Shown here: piece by piece, positions 1 through 8,847 of the stretch
How positions within the stretch are numbered: the first letter of the stretch is position 1
Layout: each line of letters starts with the position of its first letter
Source: Streptomyces humicola
GTDB lineage: Bacteria > Actinomycetota > Actinomycetes > Streptomycetales > Streptomycetaceae
Length of the DNA stretch: 64,000 nt
Assembly: GCF_024436035.1 (NCBI RefSeq)
Contig: NZ_JANFNG010000007.1
Coordinates: 1-64,000 of the forward strand
Reading direction: 5' to 3'
Translations under genes and position numbers: made by a program
Notes under the pieces: generated by a model
The model's database searches: none
What the model was told of the DNA's origin: nothing
Seen by the model: only the letters and a program-made list of their open reading frames with translations

Positions 1-48
1 GATGGTACTGCAGGGGGGACCCTGTGGGAGAGTAGGACGCCGCCGAAC
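1..48 (+). rRNA. rrf: 5S ribosomal RNA, 3' end (partial)
   Basis: The first 48 bases match the 3' half of streptomycete 5S rRNA, including the GATGGTACTGC element and the terminal CGCCGCCGAAC stretch that closes helix I. The 5' part lies outside the window, so an rRNA operon ends here. The exact 3' end is set by memory of the family and could be off by one or two bases. Confidence 0.9.
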
Positions 49-59
49 AATTATTGAGA

Positions 60-101
60 AAGAAGCCCTTCCTGGGGAGTGATCCCCAGGAAGGGCTTCT
101 T
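60..101 (+). terminator. rRNA operon intrinsic terminator
   Basis: A near-perfect inverted repeat of about 18-19 bp (arms 60-78 and 83-101) encloses a 4-base loop, GTGA. It lies directly after the 5S gene. There is only a short T-rich end, as is usual in streptomycetes. Confidence 0.85.
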
Positions 102-141
102 CGCGTTGCCGACCAGAGCGAGCGAATGCTGGAGTGAATGA

Positions 142-786
142 ATGCGGTACGACCTCGTCATCTTCGACAACGACGGTGTGCTCGTCGACAGTGAACCGAT
201 CTCCAACCGGATCCTGGCCGACTACCTGACCGAACTCGGCCATCCCACCTCGTACGAGGACTCGATTCGCGACTACATGGGTGCCGCGGTGCATCGCGTG
301 CACGACCTCGTGATGGAGCGCTCGGGTAAGCAGCTTCCCGCCGACTTCGACGAGACCTTCCACGCCAGGGTGTTCGCCGCGTTCCGGCTCGAGTTGACGC
401 CCGTCCCCGGGGTCGCCGACGTGCTCGGCAAGCTCGCTGCGGACGGTGTGCCGTTCTGTGTTGCGTCGTCGGGGAGCCACGAGCGGATCCGCGTGGCACT
501 GCGCAAGACCGGTCTGTACGCGCATTTTGACGAGTCACGTATCTTCAGCTCGCAGGACGTCGGCCGGGGCAAGCCGGCGCCGGATCTCTTCCTGCATGCG
601 GCGGAGGTGATGGGCGTGCCGCCCGCGCGATGTGCCGTCGTGGAGGACAGCCCGCTGGGTGTGCAGGCGGCCGCGGCAGCCGGGATGGATGTGTTCGGGT
701 TCGCTGCGATGACCTCGGCGGCTGAACTCGCGGGTGCGAATGCGCTGTTCACCGACATGTCGGCGCTTTCCGCCCTGCTCTGCTGA
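142..786 (+). CDS. HAD-superfamily hydrolase (beta-phosphoglucomutase-like)
   Basis: A 214-residue cytosolic HAD hydrolase of the phosphatase/phosphomutase type with an alpha-helical cap. Motif I is DNDGVLVDSE near residue 9, with the nucleophile Asp9 and the acid/base Asp11. Motif II is the serine of CVASSGSHE, motif III the lysine of GRGKPAPDLF, and motif IV VVEDSPLG. Length is normal for the family. The ATG start has a GGAG element about 8 bases upstream. The substrate cannot be read from sequence; a sugar phosphate or phosphoglycolate is typical. The gene is the first after the rRNA terminator and probably has its own promoter. Confidence 0.85.
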   Translation: MRYDLVIFDNDGVLVDSEPISNRILADYLTELGHPTSYEDSIRDYMGAAVHRVHDLVMERSGKQLPADFDETFHARVFAAFRLELTPVPGVADVLGKLAADGVPFCVASSGSHERIRVALRKTGLYAHFDESRIFSSQDVGRGKPAPDLFLHAAEVMGVPPARCAVVEDSPLGVQAAAAAGMDVFGFAAMTSAAELAGANALFTDMSALSALLC

Positions 787-866
787 TACGTCCGCTGACG
801 CAGCGGACGGACCAGGATCAGCCAGGGGATACCAATCAGTAGGCCCTGCCCGTACGCTCCAGCCCC

Positions 867-2069
867 ATGGACGCACGCGTGCGGCACGGCCGGGCATCGC
901 TCGCTGTCAGCTTCTTCGTGCAGGGGGCGGTCTTCGCACTTCTGGTGACCCGTATCCCTGCCATTCAGGCTCGCTACGGCATCTCCAACGCCCTCCTGCC
1001 TCTCTTCCTCGCCGCCGTGCCTGTGCTCGCCGGCGTCGGCAGCGTCACCACCGAGCACATCGTCAAGCGAGTGCGGCCGACGGTCGTGCTGCGCTGCGTC
1101 CAGCCCGTCGTCTGCCTCACGCTCGCGGGCGTCGGCGCCGGGAACGCGCTGTGGGAGTGCGCGCTGACGCTTGCACTCTTCGGGATCACGGTCGGTGGCC
1201 TGGACGCGTCCATGAACATGCTCGGGGTGAGCCTGCAACGGGCCTACGGCCGCAGCATCATGCTCGGCTTCCACGCCGCGTACAGCCTGGGCGGGATCAC
1301 CGGCGCGTCACTTGCATGGGTGGGCGCGCACTGGCATCTGCCGCTTGTGGTGCTGTACGGGCCGGCGGTTGCCGTGCTGATTCCGATGGCGGGGGTTGCC
1401 GGGCGCTGGTTCGTCGACCAGGAGCCGGGCGCGCAGCCCGGCGTCACTGACCAGGCCGGGGAGGGGGCCGGCGTCGGGTTCCGTCCATTGCTGCCGCTCT
1501 GCCTGGTCATGGCGTTCGCATACATCGGCGACTCGACCGTCTCCAACTGGAGCGCCAAGTACCTGCAGGACATCCTGCACAGCTCGGAGCAGCTGGCGAC
1601 CGTCCCGTACAACGTCTACATGGTGACCACGCTGCTCGGGCGCTCGGTGGGCGACTTGGGCGTGCGGCGTTTCGGGCCGGTGCCCGTCGTCCGCTTCGGG
1701 AGCGTGGTGGCGGCTGCAGGGTTCGCCGTGGTGGCCGCGGCGCCCGGTGCGTGGGTGGGGATGCTCGGCTTCACGCTGCTCGGCTTCGGGCTGTGCGTGA
1801 TCGTTCCGCAGACCTTCGCCGCCGCGGGACGGCTCTTCCCGGGCGCGTCCGACACGGCCATCGCGCGGCTGAACGTCTTCAACTACGTCGGGTTCCTCGT
1901 CGGCTCCCCGCTGGTGGGTGCGATCGGCAACGCCTGGAACTACCGGGCCGCGATGCTCGTCCCGATGGTGCTTGTACTCGCGACACTGCTTTACGCCCGT
2001 TCGTTCGGTGTCAAACCTGACCGGTACGGTGTCGGACATGAGCGGGCGCGGGCAGTTGATGTGGGATGA
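867..2069 (+). CDS. MFS transporter (YbjJ/DHA1-like)
   Basis: A 400-residue membrane protein with about 12 hydrophobic segments, beginning FFVQGAVFALLVTRIPAIQ. It has the compact length and glycine-rich helices of the DHA1-type MFS and resembles the YbjJ group of putative exporters. A charged cytoplasmic loop lies around residues 185-205. No clear Shine-Dalgarno precedes the ATG, so the transcript may be leaderless or the start may differ. The 3' end overlaps the next gene by 32 bases, which indicates translational coupling with the deacetylase. The substrate is unknown. Confidence 0.8.
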   Translation: MDARVRHGRASLAVSFFVQGAVFALLVTRIPAIQARYGISNALLPLFLAAVPVLAGVGSVTTEHIVKRVRPTVVLRCVQPVVCLTLAGVGAGNALWECALTLALFGITVGGLDASMNMLGVSLQRAYGRSIMLGFHAAYSLGGITGASLAWVGAHWHLPLVVLYGPAVAVLIPMAGVAGRWFVDQEPGAQPGVTDQAGEGAGVGFRPLLPLCLVMAFAYIGDSTVSNWSAKYLQDILHSSEQLATVPYNVYMVTTLLGRSVGDLGVRRFGPVPVVRFGSVVAAAGFAVVAAAPGAWVGMLGFTLLGFGLCVIVPQTFAAAGRLFPGASDTAIARLNVFNYVGFLVGSPLVGAIGNAWNYRAAMLVPMVLVLATLLYARSFGVKPDRYGVGHERARAVDVG

Positions 2070-3210
2070 CGCGGTTACCGGCTACGACTTCGGGCCGAGC
2101 CACCCGATGGACCCGGTGCGGCTCGCGCTGACCAGATCGCTAATCGAGGCCTTCGGGCTGACCAGGGCCATGCGGGTGGTGTCGGCCCCGGCCGCCGGGG
2201 AGTCGACACTGCGGCTGGTGCACCGGCAGGACTACATCGATGCCGTGCGCCTCGCTTCCACCGATCCGATGGACGCGGATCCGGCGTACGGACTGGGGAC
2301 GGAGGACGATCCCGCCTTCAACGGCATGCACGAGGTGTCGGCGCTGATCGCGGGGCAGTCGGTGGGGGCGGCGGAGGCCGTGTGGCGCGGCGATGTCGAT
2401 CATGCCGTGAACTTCGCGGGCGGGCTGCACCACGCGATGCCCGGTGCGGCATCCGGTTTCTGTGTCTACAACGATGCGGCGCTGGCCATCGCGCGGTTGC
2501 TGGAACTGGGCGCTGAGCGTGTCGCGTACGTCGATGTGGATGTGCACCACGGCGACGGGGTCCAGGCGGCGTTCTGGGACGATCCGCGGGTGCTGACGAT
2601 CTCAGTGCACGAGCATCCACGCACGCTGTTCCCACAGACCGGGTGGCCGGAGGAGACGGGCGGTCCGCAGGCCGAGGGGCGTGCGGTGAATCTGGCGCTG
2701 CCGGCCGGCACGGGGGACGAGGGGTGGCTGCGGGCGTTCCACGCCGTGGTGCCGGAGCTGGTGGCGGCGTTCCGCCCGCAGGTATTGGTCTCGCAGCACG
2801 GTGCCGATACGCATGTCGAGGATCCGCTGGCGCATCTGGCCGTCAGCCTGGACGCGCAGCGGGTGGTCGCGGAGGCGTGTCATGAGCTGGCGCACGAGCA
2901 CGCAGGCGGCAGGTGGGTGGCCTTGGGCGGCGGCGGGTACGCGGTGGTGGACGTCGTCCCGCGGAGCTGGACGCATCTGACGGCGCTTGCCGCGGGCCGG
3001 CCGGTCCCGCCGGAGGCGGAGACACCGCAGGAGTGGCGGGCGGAGGTCTACCGGCGGACGCGGCAGAGCGCCCCGCTGCGGATGACGGACGGGCGGACCC
3101 CGGTGTGGCGTGGGTTCGAGGAGGCGGGGTACGACCCGGCGGACCGGCTCGACCAGGCGGTGCTGGCGACGCGCCGGGCCGTGTTCCCGCTGCACGGGCT
3201 GCTGCCGTGA
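2038..3210 (+). CDS. acuC: acetoin utilization protein AcuC-like deacetylase
   Basis: A 390-residue class I histone-deacetylase-like enzyme that removes acetyl groups from lysine; in Bacillus, AcuC acts on acetyl-CoA synthetase. Visible motifs are the GYDFGPSHPMDPVR N-terminus, GGLHHAM with the catalytic His pair, and DVDVHHGDGVQ with the zinc ligands, followed by the SVHEH and GGGGYA segments. The ATG at 2038 lies inside the end of the MFS gene. A longer reading frame upstream has no family-like residues, so I reject it. Known AcuC proteins are about 385-395 residues. Confidence 0.85.
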   Translation: MSGRGQLMWDDAVTGYDFGPSHPMDPVRLALTRSLIEAFGLTRAMRVVSAPAAGESTLRLVHRQDYIDAVRLASTDPMDADPAYGLGTEDDPAFNGMHEVSALIAGQSVGAAEAVWRGDVDHAVNFAGGLHHAMPGAASGFCVYNDAALAIARLLELGAERVAYVDVDVHHGDGVQAAFWDDPRVLTISVHEHPRTLFPQTGWPEETGGPQAEGRAVNLALPAGTGDEGWLRAFHAVVPELVAAFRPQVLVSQHGADTHVEDPLAHLAVSLDAQRVVAEACHELAHEHAGGRWVALGGGGYAVVDVVPRSWTHLTALAAGRPVPPEAETPQEWRAEVYRRTRQSAPLRMTDGRTPVWRGFEEAGYDPADRLDQAVLATRRAVFPLHGLLP

Positions 3211-3217
3211 GTCCTCT

Positions 3218-3269
3218 GTGAACGCCGTCGTAAACGCCGTGAGCGCCGTGGGCGCCGTAAACGCCGTGG
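3218..3269. repeat. 9-bp tandem repeat (GTRARCGCC)
   Basis: About five imperfect copies of a 9-bp unit such as GTAAACGCC and GTGAGCGCC fill the space just after the acuC stop codon. It is a non-coding minisatellite with no hairpin. Confidence 0.65.
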
Positions 3270-3356
3270 CGCACGGTCTCACTCGAACGGGCCTTGTCCT
3301 GGCGGGATTTGGAGATATGTCTGCATGACGTCGTGGCATCGCGCCACGATCGGGGG

Positions 3357-4172
3357 GTGCTGACTTCCGGCGCGCTGCGCGCGCATCTGCTGGCAGCCCG
3401 GTTGGCCGGTCCCGTTGCCACGCCCCGGGAGGAGATCCTCCGCAGCTATCGGATGTTCGCGGAGCGGGATCCGCAGTATCTGATCGGTCTTGACCCGGAG
3501 GGGAGGTGGACGCCGGGCGAGCTGTTGACGTTGATGGCGGACCGGTGCGGCGTGTCGCCGGATCCGGGTTACAGAACCGGTCGAGATTTGATCAATCCCG
3601 ATCGTACGGTGGCGGCGCTCGATGCCTTCGCAGAGCGGCTCGCGATCGCTGCGGTGGGTCGGGTGCCGGTGCTCTTCGGTACCGGGCATCCGGAGCGGCT
3701 CCTGGGGTTCTACGCCACTTTGGCGTCGGCGCTGTCGGCAGTGGGATGTCGTGTTCTCACCCCCGCGTATGGTCGATGTGTCGACATCTCGACCCGGTTC
3801 GGTCTACGCACGCACACGCTCGACTACGTACAAGGGGTCGCGGTGGTGCGTCCGGCGGGCGCGCGAGGTAACGGCCGTATGACCGGCGTGCACACCCATT
3901 CACCCTTGCCCGTCCGGGTGGCGCTCGCTGCCGCGGCCGACGGGGGAGGCCCGCTGCCGGCCCTGGTGATCGGGGACCACGGATGGGTCTGCGGGGCTGG
4001 TCAGCTGGGTGTCGAAGCGATCGGTCTCGCCGACGCCGACGATCCCGCGGTGTTCGTGGGCGAAGCCGAGGGACGGGTGTCGGTCGCCGTTCCCCTTGAT
4101 GACGCTGTGCGGCCTGCTTACTACCGACCGCTTACTCGCTATGTACTCAATCGAGCGTGTCTGTCACAGTAG
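3357..4172 (+). CDS. conserved actinobacterial phosphatase-like protein
   Basis: A 271-residue cytosolic protein of a type conserved at this place in streptomycetes and usually labelled phosphatase. I see GTGHPERLLGFYA near the middle, a RCVDISTRFGLRTH segment, HTHSPLPVR, and VIGDHGWVCGAGQLG followed by a D-rich stretch. These His/Asp clusters suggest a metal-bound phosphatase but I cannot assign a catalytic family. I chose the GTG at 3357 because homologues begin at the LTSGALRAHLLAARLAG segment; a TTG at 3294 in the same frame is less likely. The gene lies just upstream of the HTH and bS22 genes. Confidence 0.7.
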   Translation: MLTSGALRAHLLAARLAGPVATPREEILRSYRMFAERDPQYLIGLDPEGRWTPGELLTLMADRCGVSPDPGYRTGRDLINPDRTVAALDAFAERLAIAAVGRVPVLFGTGHPERLLGFYATLASALSAVGCRVLTPAYGRCVDISTRFGLRTHTLDYVQGVAVVRPAGARGNGRMTGVHTHSPLPVRVALAAAADGGGPLPALVIGDHGWVCGAGQLGVEAIGLADADDPAVFVGEAEGRVSVAVPLDDAVRPAYYRPLTRYVLNRACLSQ

Positions 4173-4302
4173 GCGACCGAACGTTACTCCTCTTCCCCAC
4201 TTGCCTCACCCGCACCTAATCTGGGGGGTGAGCGCACGTGCCTGCAGGAGTCGCCGGAGGGGAAGCCGGTGGCCGTCATGTGCGGAAGGTTCAGGTGTTG
4301 AC

Positions 4303-4512
4303 ATGGCGTCTGTCGAGAGGCCTCTCAACGAGGTCGTGTTCCTGACCGTGGCCGAGGTGGCTTCGGTGATGCGAGTCTCCAAGATGACCGTGTACCGGCT
4401 GGTGCACAGCGGTCATCTGCCCGCGATCCGGGTGGGCAGGTCCTTCCGGGTCCCAGAACAGGCCGTCCACGACTACCTGAGGGAGTCCTACGTAGGGGTC
4501 GAGTCGGCCTAG
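4303..4512 (+). CDS. bdtA: small excisionase-type HTH DNA-binding protein (BdtA-like)
   Basis: A 69-residue protein that is almost entirely one winged-helix/excisionase (MerR-like) domain: FLTVAEVASVMRVSKMTVYRLVHSGHLPAIRVGRSFRV, followed by a helix. By order between the phosphatase-like gene and bS22 it corresponds to the S. coelicolor gene I remember as bdtA, a target of BldD; that symbol rests on synteny. Longer upstream in-frame starts overlap the previous gene and carry no domain, so the ATG is preferred. A 7-bp inverted repeat, CTCACCC (4205-4211) and GGGTGAG (4226-4232), lies upstream and could be an operator. Confidence 0.75.
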   Translation: MASVERPLNEVVFLTVAEVASVMRVSKMTVYRLVHSGHLPAIRVGRSFRVPEQAVHDYLRESYVGVESA

Positions 4513-4682
4513 CCCCTGGCCCTCGCGCGGACCCTGGGGTCAACCCTTGCCGTGACGCCTCCGACGCCCGGATGAACCCCGGATTACACCCGTTGCGATT
4601 CGACGGGTAGTCTTGGCCGACGTAGGTCGTGTGGGCTCCGACGCCCCGCACCGAGTGATTCCGATCATGAGCGAGGGTAGTC

Positions 4683-4781
4683 GTGGGCTCAGTCATCAAG
4701 AAGCGCCGTAAGCGCATGGCCAAGAAGAAGCACCGCAAGCTGCTCAAGCGCACGCGAGTGCAGCGCCGCAACAAGAAGTAA
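4683..4781 (+). CDS. small ribosomal subunit protein bS22 (AURKAIP1/COX24-like)
   Basis: A 32-residue, extremely basic protein ([16 protein letters not shown]...) that matches the actinobacterial 30S protein bS22 known from mycobacterial ribosome structures, and the AURKAIP1/COX24 domain. It starts with GTG behind a GAGGGT element about 6 bases away and ends with TAA. It would normally be missed because of its size. A strong hairpin follows within 25 bases, so it is probably a separate, highly expressed unit. Confidence 0.88.
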   Translation: MGSVIKKRRKRMAKKKHRKLLKRTRVQRRNKK

Positions 4782-4803
4782 GCGAGCCCCAGGTTTGCTC
4801 TCC

Positions 4804-4845
4804 TGCCCTCCGCCCCCACCGCACTCGCGGCGGGGGCGGAGGGCA
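4804..4845 (+). terminator. intrinsic terminator after bS22
   Basis: A GC-rich inverted repeat with arms TGCCCTCCGCCCCC and GGGGGCGGAGGGCA, and further inner pairing, lies 22 bases after the bS22 stop codon. There is no T-tract, as is common in Streptomyces. Confidence 0.75.
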
Positions 4846-5044
4846 GCGGCGTTCGGACGGGCGCACGGGCAGCGGTCCACGGGCAATGACGCGCGTGGCG
4901 TACCCGTCTCGACACCCGTGCGTGTGGAAGCCGTCACTTCCCGCATCCCCAGGTCATCACAGCGCAACATCGAACCGATACGGTGACAGCTGGTGACATC
5001 GGTTCGATGCCGCCCCAGGCCGGGTGAGAAGGAAGGCTTCGATC

Positions 5045-6121
5045 TTGGGCAAGGTCGTGCTCGTCACGGGAGTGGCCCGCAGGCTCGGCGGCCGGTTCGT
5101 ACGGCGTCTCCAGCGTGAGCCCGACGTCGACCGGGTGATCGCCGTCGACGCGGTGCCTCCCGAACACCATCTCGGCGGGGCCGAGTTCGTACGCGCCGAC
5201 ATCCGGCACCCCATGATCGCCAAGGTGCTCGCGGAGCACGCGGTCGACACCGTCGTCCACATGGACGTCAACGGCACGCCGCTCGGCCGCGCCCGCGGCG
5301 GCAGGGCCACCGTCAAAGAGATCAACGTCATCGGCACGATGCAGCTGCTCGGCGCATGCCAGAAGGCGCCCGCGGTGCGGCGGCTCGTGGTCAAGTCGAC
5401 GACGAACGTCTACGGCTCCGCGCCCCGCGACCCTGCCGTGTTCACCGAGACCACGCCGCCGAAGTCCCTGCCGAGCGGCGGCTTCGCCAAGGACGCAGTC
5501 GAGGTTGAGGGCTACGTACGCGGCTTCGCCCGGCGCCGCCCCGACGTCGCCGTCGCCGTGCTCCGCTTCGCCAACATCCTCGGACCGAGCGCGGACTCCC
5601 CGCTCGCCGAGTACTTCTCGCTTCCGGTGCTGCCGACGGTCTTCGGTTACGACCCGCGGCTGCAGTTCGTCCATGAGGACGACGTCATCGAGGTGCTGAT
5701 CGTGGCCTCCCAGGATCCGGCCCGCGGCACGCTCAACAGCGGCACGTTCAACATCGCGGGCGACGGGGTGCTGCTGCTGTCGCAGACGGCGCGGCGGCTG
5801 GGGAAGCCGACCGTGCCGGTGCTGCTGCCCGCCGTGACGCTGCTCGGCTCCATGATGCGCAATGTCGGCATCACCGATTTCTCGCCCGAGCAAATCCGTT
5901 TGCTGACGCACGGCCGGGTAGTGGACACCACACAGATGCGTGAGACGCTCGGATTCACGCCGAAATTCACCACCGCGGGGACTTTCCACGACTTCGCCGT
6001 CGGCCGGGGGCCCGGGCTGCTGCCGCCGGAGCGGCTCGCCCACGCCGTCGACACGGTCGCCGCGATGCTTCCCGGGGCCGGCGTCCACCGCCCGTACGAG
6101 GAGGAGCCGAACCATGGCTGA
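5045..6121 (+). CDS. NAD-dependent epimerase/dehydratase family protein
   Basis: A 358-residue Rossmann-fold protein of the extended SDR type. The N-terminus MGKVVLVTGVARRLGGRF is a variant of the GxxGxxG nucleotide-binding motif. STTNVYG occupies the active-site tyrosine region. The usual YxxxK is not clear: the segment reads GGFAKDAVEVEGYVRGF, so the catalytic triad may be altered. The TTG at 5045 is preceded by AGAAGGAAG; a GTG at 5024 would place the ribosome site inside the gene. It overlaps the acyltransferase gene by 8 bases and the two form a conserved pair, perhaps acting on a lipid or sugar precursor. Confidence 0.75.
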   Translation: MGKVVLVTGVARRLGGRFVRRLQREPDVDRVIAVDAVPPEHHLGGAEFVRADIRHPMIAKVLAEHAVDTVVHMDVNGTPLGRARGGRATVKEINVIGTMQLLGACQKAPAVRRLVVKSTTNVYGSAPRDPAVFTETTPPKSLPSGGFAKDAVEVEGYVRGFARRRPDVAVAVLRFANILGPSADSPLAEYFSLPVLPTVFGYDPRLQFVHEDDVIEVLIVASQDPARGTLNSGTFNIAGDGVLLLSQTARRLGKPTVPVLLPAVTLLGSMMRNVGITDFSPEQIRLLTHGRVVDTTQMRETLGFTPKFTTAGTFHDFAVGRGPGLLPPERLAHAVDTVAAMLPGAGVHRPYEEEPNHG

Positions 6122-7334
6122 CGCGAAGGTCATCCCGCTCGACGAGGACACCCGTTCGCGCCGAGGCACGGCACGGCCCGGTGGACGGGCGGCCGGTGGA
6201 CGGCGCAAGAATGCGCCCGCCGGGCAGCCGGAGCTCACCGCGGTGCCGGCCGAGGAGCACTCCGAAGGCACGGCGCCGCGCAGGCGTGGGCTGCGGCGTG
6301 CAACGGCCCGGCAGGAGGAGGGAGCGGAGTCCGCCTCCGGCGCGGGCCGCGGCGACGGCGGCGACACCGCCGCCGAGCCGGCGCAGGAGGAGGCCGCACA
6401 CGCCGCACACGCGGCGCCTTCGCCGGGGTCGTTGCCGCTGCCGGTCGGGATGCTCACGGACGCGCTCGGAGGCGCGGCCGACCGGCTGCTCGGTGGCAGC
6501 TGGGAGCGCAGGGTCGCCGGCGGCCTGTCGTTCCTGCGCCGCAGGATCACCGGGGACTACGAGGTCGACGAGTTCGGCTACGACGAGGAGCTCACCGACC
6601 AGGTGCTCATGTCGCTGCTGCGGCCGCTGTTCGACAACTACTTCCGGATCGAGGTCAAGGGGGTCGGCAACATCCCGTCGCAGGGTGGGGCACTCGTGGT
6701 CTGCAACCACTCCGGGACGCTGCCGTGGGACGCGCTCATGACACAGGTCGCCGTCCACGACCACCACCCGTCCGGCCGCCATCTGCGACTGCTCGCCGCC
6801 GATTTGGTCTTCGTGCTTCCCCTCATCAACGAGCTGGCGCGCAAGGCCGGGCACACCCTGGCGTGCGCGGAGGATGCGCAACTGCTGCTGGGGAACGGCG
6901 AAGTGGTCGGGGTGATGCCCGAGGGCTTCAAGGGGCTCGGCAAGCCGTTCTCGGAGCGCTACAAGCTCCAGCGCTTCGGGCGCGGCGGCTTCGTGTCGAC
7001 GGCGCTGCGCACCGGGGTGCCGATCGTGCCGTGCTCGATCGTCGGGGCCGAGGAGATCTACCCGATGGTGGGGAACGCGAAGACGCTGGCGCGGCTGCTG
7101 GGTCTGCCGTACTTCCCGGTGACGCCGACGTTCCCGTGGCTGGGGCTGCTGGGGATGGTGCCGCTGCCGACGAAGTGGACGATCCAGTTCGGCGAGCCGA
7201 TCCCGACGGACCACTACCCGCCGGAGGCGGCGGACGATCCGATGCTGGTGTTCAACCTCACCGACCAGGTGCGGGAGACGATCCAGCACACGCTCTACAA
7301 GCTGCTTGTGCAGCGCCGCTCGGTCTTCTTCTGA
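6114..7334 (+). CDS. lysophospholipid (1-acylglycerol-3-phosphate) acyltransferase family protein
   Basis: A 406-residue PlsC-like protein. About 110 N-terminal residues are charged, Ala-rich and probably disordered. The acyltransferase domain follows: NHSGTLPWD (His199 to Asp206, an HX6D rather than the usual HX4D spacing), VMPEGFKGLGKP as the glycerol-phosphate loop, and VPIVPCSIVGAEE. This variant spacing is typical of an actinobacterial subfamily. It probably transfers acyl chains to a lysolipid at the membrane. It is translationally coupled to the upstream epimerase by an 8-base overlap. Confidence 0.8.
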   Translation: MADAKVIPLDEDTRSRRGTARPGGRAAGGRRKNAPAGQPELTAVPAEEHSEGTAPRRRGLRRATARQEEGAESASGAGRGDGGDTAAEPAQEEAAHAAHAAPSPGSLPLPVGMLTDALGGAADRLLGGSWERRVAGGLSFLRRRITGDYEVDEFGYDEELTDQVLMSLLRPLFDNYFRIEVKGVGNIPSQGGALVVCNHSGTLPWDALMTQVAVHDHHPSGRHLRLLAADLVFVLPLINELARKAGHTLACAEDAQLLLGNGEVVGVMPEGFKGLGKPFSERYKLQRFGRGGFVSTALRTGVPIVPCSIVGAEEIYPMVGNAKTLARLLGLPYFPVTPTFPWLGLLGMVPLPTKWTIQFGEPIPTDHYPPEAADDPMLVFNLTDQVRETIQHTLYKLLVQRRSVFF

Positions 7335-7382
7335 CGCGTCTTCTTCCGAAGCCCGAGCAGCGCTGCGTCGACGTGGCGGCGG

Positions 7383-8585
7383 CTACTTCGATGAGTCGCC
7401 GCCCGTGATGCCGATGCCGGGCAGGATGCCCGGTAGCAGCGGCGGAATGGTGACACCCGGCTGCGAGGGCTGGCCGGAGCTGCTCTTGCCGGACGAGGAG
7501 CTCGGGCTGACGCTCGGTGCCGGGTTGTTGAGCAGTCCGGAGCCGCCGATGAGCCCCTGGCCCGCGCCGCCGGTCCCGTCCGTGGGCGACGGCGCGGTGT
7601 TCTTGCCGTGCCCGGAGGCGCCACTGTGCGACCCGGCTCCGCTGCCGGACGATGGGTGGCCGGTGCCGTTGGAGAACGAACCGCCCTCCCCCGAGCCCGT
7701 ATCGCTGTGGTGATGGCGGGAGCCGCTGCCGGGCGCAGGGGGCAACAGGCTCTGCAGCGGGGCGACTTCCCGCTCTATGGCGTCGAAGACCGAGGTCACC
7801 TGGGCGCCGACCTCATGGAGCTGGGGCGGCAGCTGACGACGCAGCTGGCCCCACGTGCTGCCGTTCGTCCGCGAGAAGTCGTTGAGCGCCTCGATCGACG
7901 TGAGCGAGCCGTTGCGCTGGTAGGCACCGCTCAGCAGCCGGTGGCCTTCGGCGGCCTCCTTGTGCATGCCGACCAGCGCCCTGCCGACCTCGCGCACCGA
8001 GTCGGCATCGAGCGGCCCGGAACGGCCACGCTCCATGAGGCGGCGGGCCTCCTGCATTCGGGTCGAGGCCATGTCGAGCAGCACCCGGCCGCGGCCGGCG
8101 TCGTCGTTGGCCATGCCGAGGCGGAGGTCTTCCATGCCGCGTTTGAGCCCGTACAGGGTGTCACCGGGCAGCGCGTTGGTGCTCGCGGCGGCTACGCCTC
8201 CGAACGCCCCGGCGGCGACCCCGACGGTGAGCCCGCCCGCGGCGAGCCTGCGCGACCAGCGCGAGCGCGGTCGCAGCCTGCGCAGGCCGACGGCGCGGTG
8301 GGCGCCCGGACCCTTGCGCTGCTCTGGAACGCGTCCGCTCGTATCCAGCGTGCCGTCGGCGATCGCGGCCTCCATGGCGGCGATCAGCTGTGCCCGCTGG
8401 ACCGTTTTCACCTCGGGGGCAAGATCCGGCTTCGGGACGTCGGCGAGTGCGCTCGCCATGGCCAGCAGCCGCTCCTGCGCAGGATCGGCGCGCCGGTCCG
8501 CTGCGTGCGTCTCGCGCTCGCCGGAGCCCTCCAGGGCCTTGGCGAAGGCGTTCGCCCGCCGGTGCGCCGTTGCTTGGCCGATCAC
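7383..8585 (-). CDS. rsbN: anti-sigma factor RsbN (DUF5667 membrane protein)
   Basis: A 400-residue single-pass membrane protein. The N-terminal cytoplasmic part (1-110) includes AERLLAMASALADVPKPDLAPEV and would hold the sigma factor. One membrane segment lies near residues 114-134 (LAAGGLTVGVAAGAFGGVAAAS). An extracellular DUF5667 domain follows and then a Gly/Ser/His-rich tail. Its place directly downstream of bldN matches S. coelicolor and S. venezuelae, where RsbN restrains BldN. The GTG at 8585 has GAGGAGG eight bases upstream; a GTG at 8594 would overlap that site. Confidence 0.85.
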   Translation of the reverse strand: MIGQATAHRRANAFAKALEGSGERETHAADRRADPAQERLLAMASALADVPKPDLAPEVKTVQRAQLIAAMEAAIADGTLDTSGRVPEQRKGPGAHRAVGLRRLRPRSRWSRRLAAGGLTVGVAAGAFGGVAAASTNALPGDTLYGLKRGMEDLRLGMANDDAGRGRVLLDMASTRMQEARRLMERGRSGPLDADSVREVGRALVGMHKEAAEGHRLLSGAYQRNGSLTSIEALNDFSRTNGSTWGQLRRQLPPQLHEVGAQVTSVFDAIEREVAPLQSLLPPAPGSGSRHHHSDTGSGEGGSFSNGTGHPSSGSGAGSHSGASGHGKNTAPSPTDGTGGAGQGLIGGSGLLNNPAPSVSPSSSSGKSSSGQPSQPGVTIPPLLPGILPGIGITGGDSSK

Positions 8586-8716
8586 GGGCGGCACCTCCTC
8601 TCGTCATCACCATCGACTCCCCGAAGTGCCCGAAGGGTTGCGCACCTTGAGGGCATCCACTCTTTCGAGTGAGTGGAGCGGAACAGGGTGCGATCGCGGG
8701 GAGCCCGCACTCCATG

Positions 8717-8744
8717 CAACGAGCGGCGCGCCAGCCGGGTTACG
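8717..8744 (-). promoter_or_regulatory. candidate ECF-type (BldN-dependent) promoter of rsbN
   Basis: On the minus strand CGTAAC (8744-8739) and CGTTG (8721-8717) are separated by 17 bases. The AAC and CGT cores are typical of ECF sigma promoters, and I recall a similar consensus for BldN. The site is about 130 bases upstream of rsbN, which is known in S. venezuelae to be transcribed by BldN itself. Confidence 0.45.
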
Positions 8745-8847
8745 CGGGCGTGATGATCCGACCGGAACATCCCCATAGTCGGAAAAGAGCAGTTCAGAAC
8801 GGTCGCGATGACCGCCGCGCCATGAGGCGCGGTCCGTCTGTGAGCGG

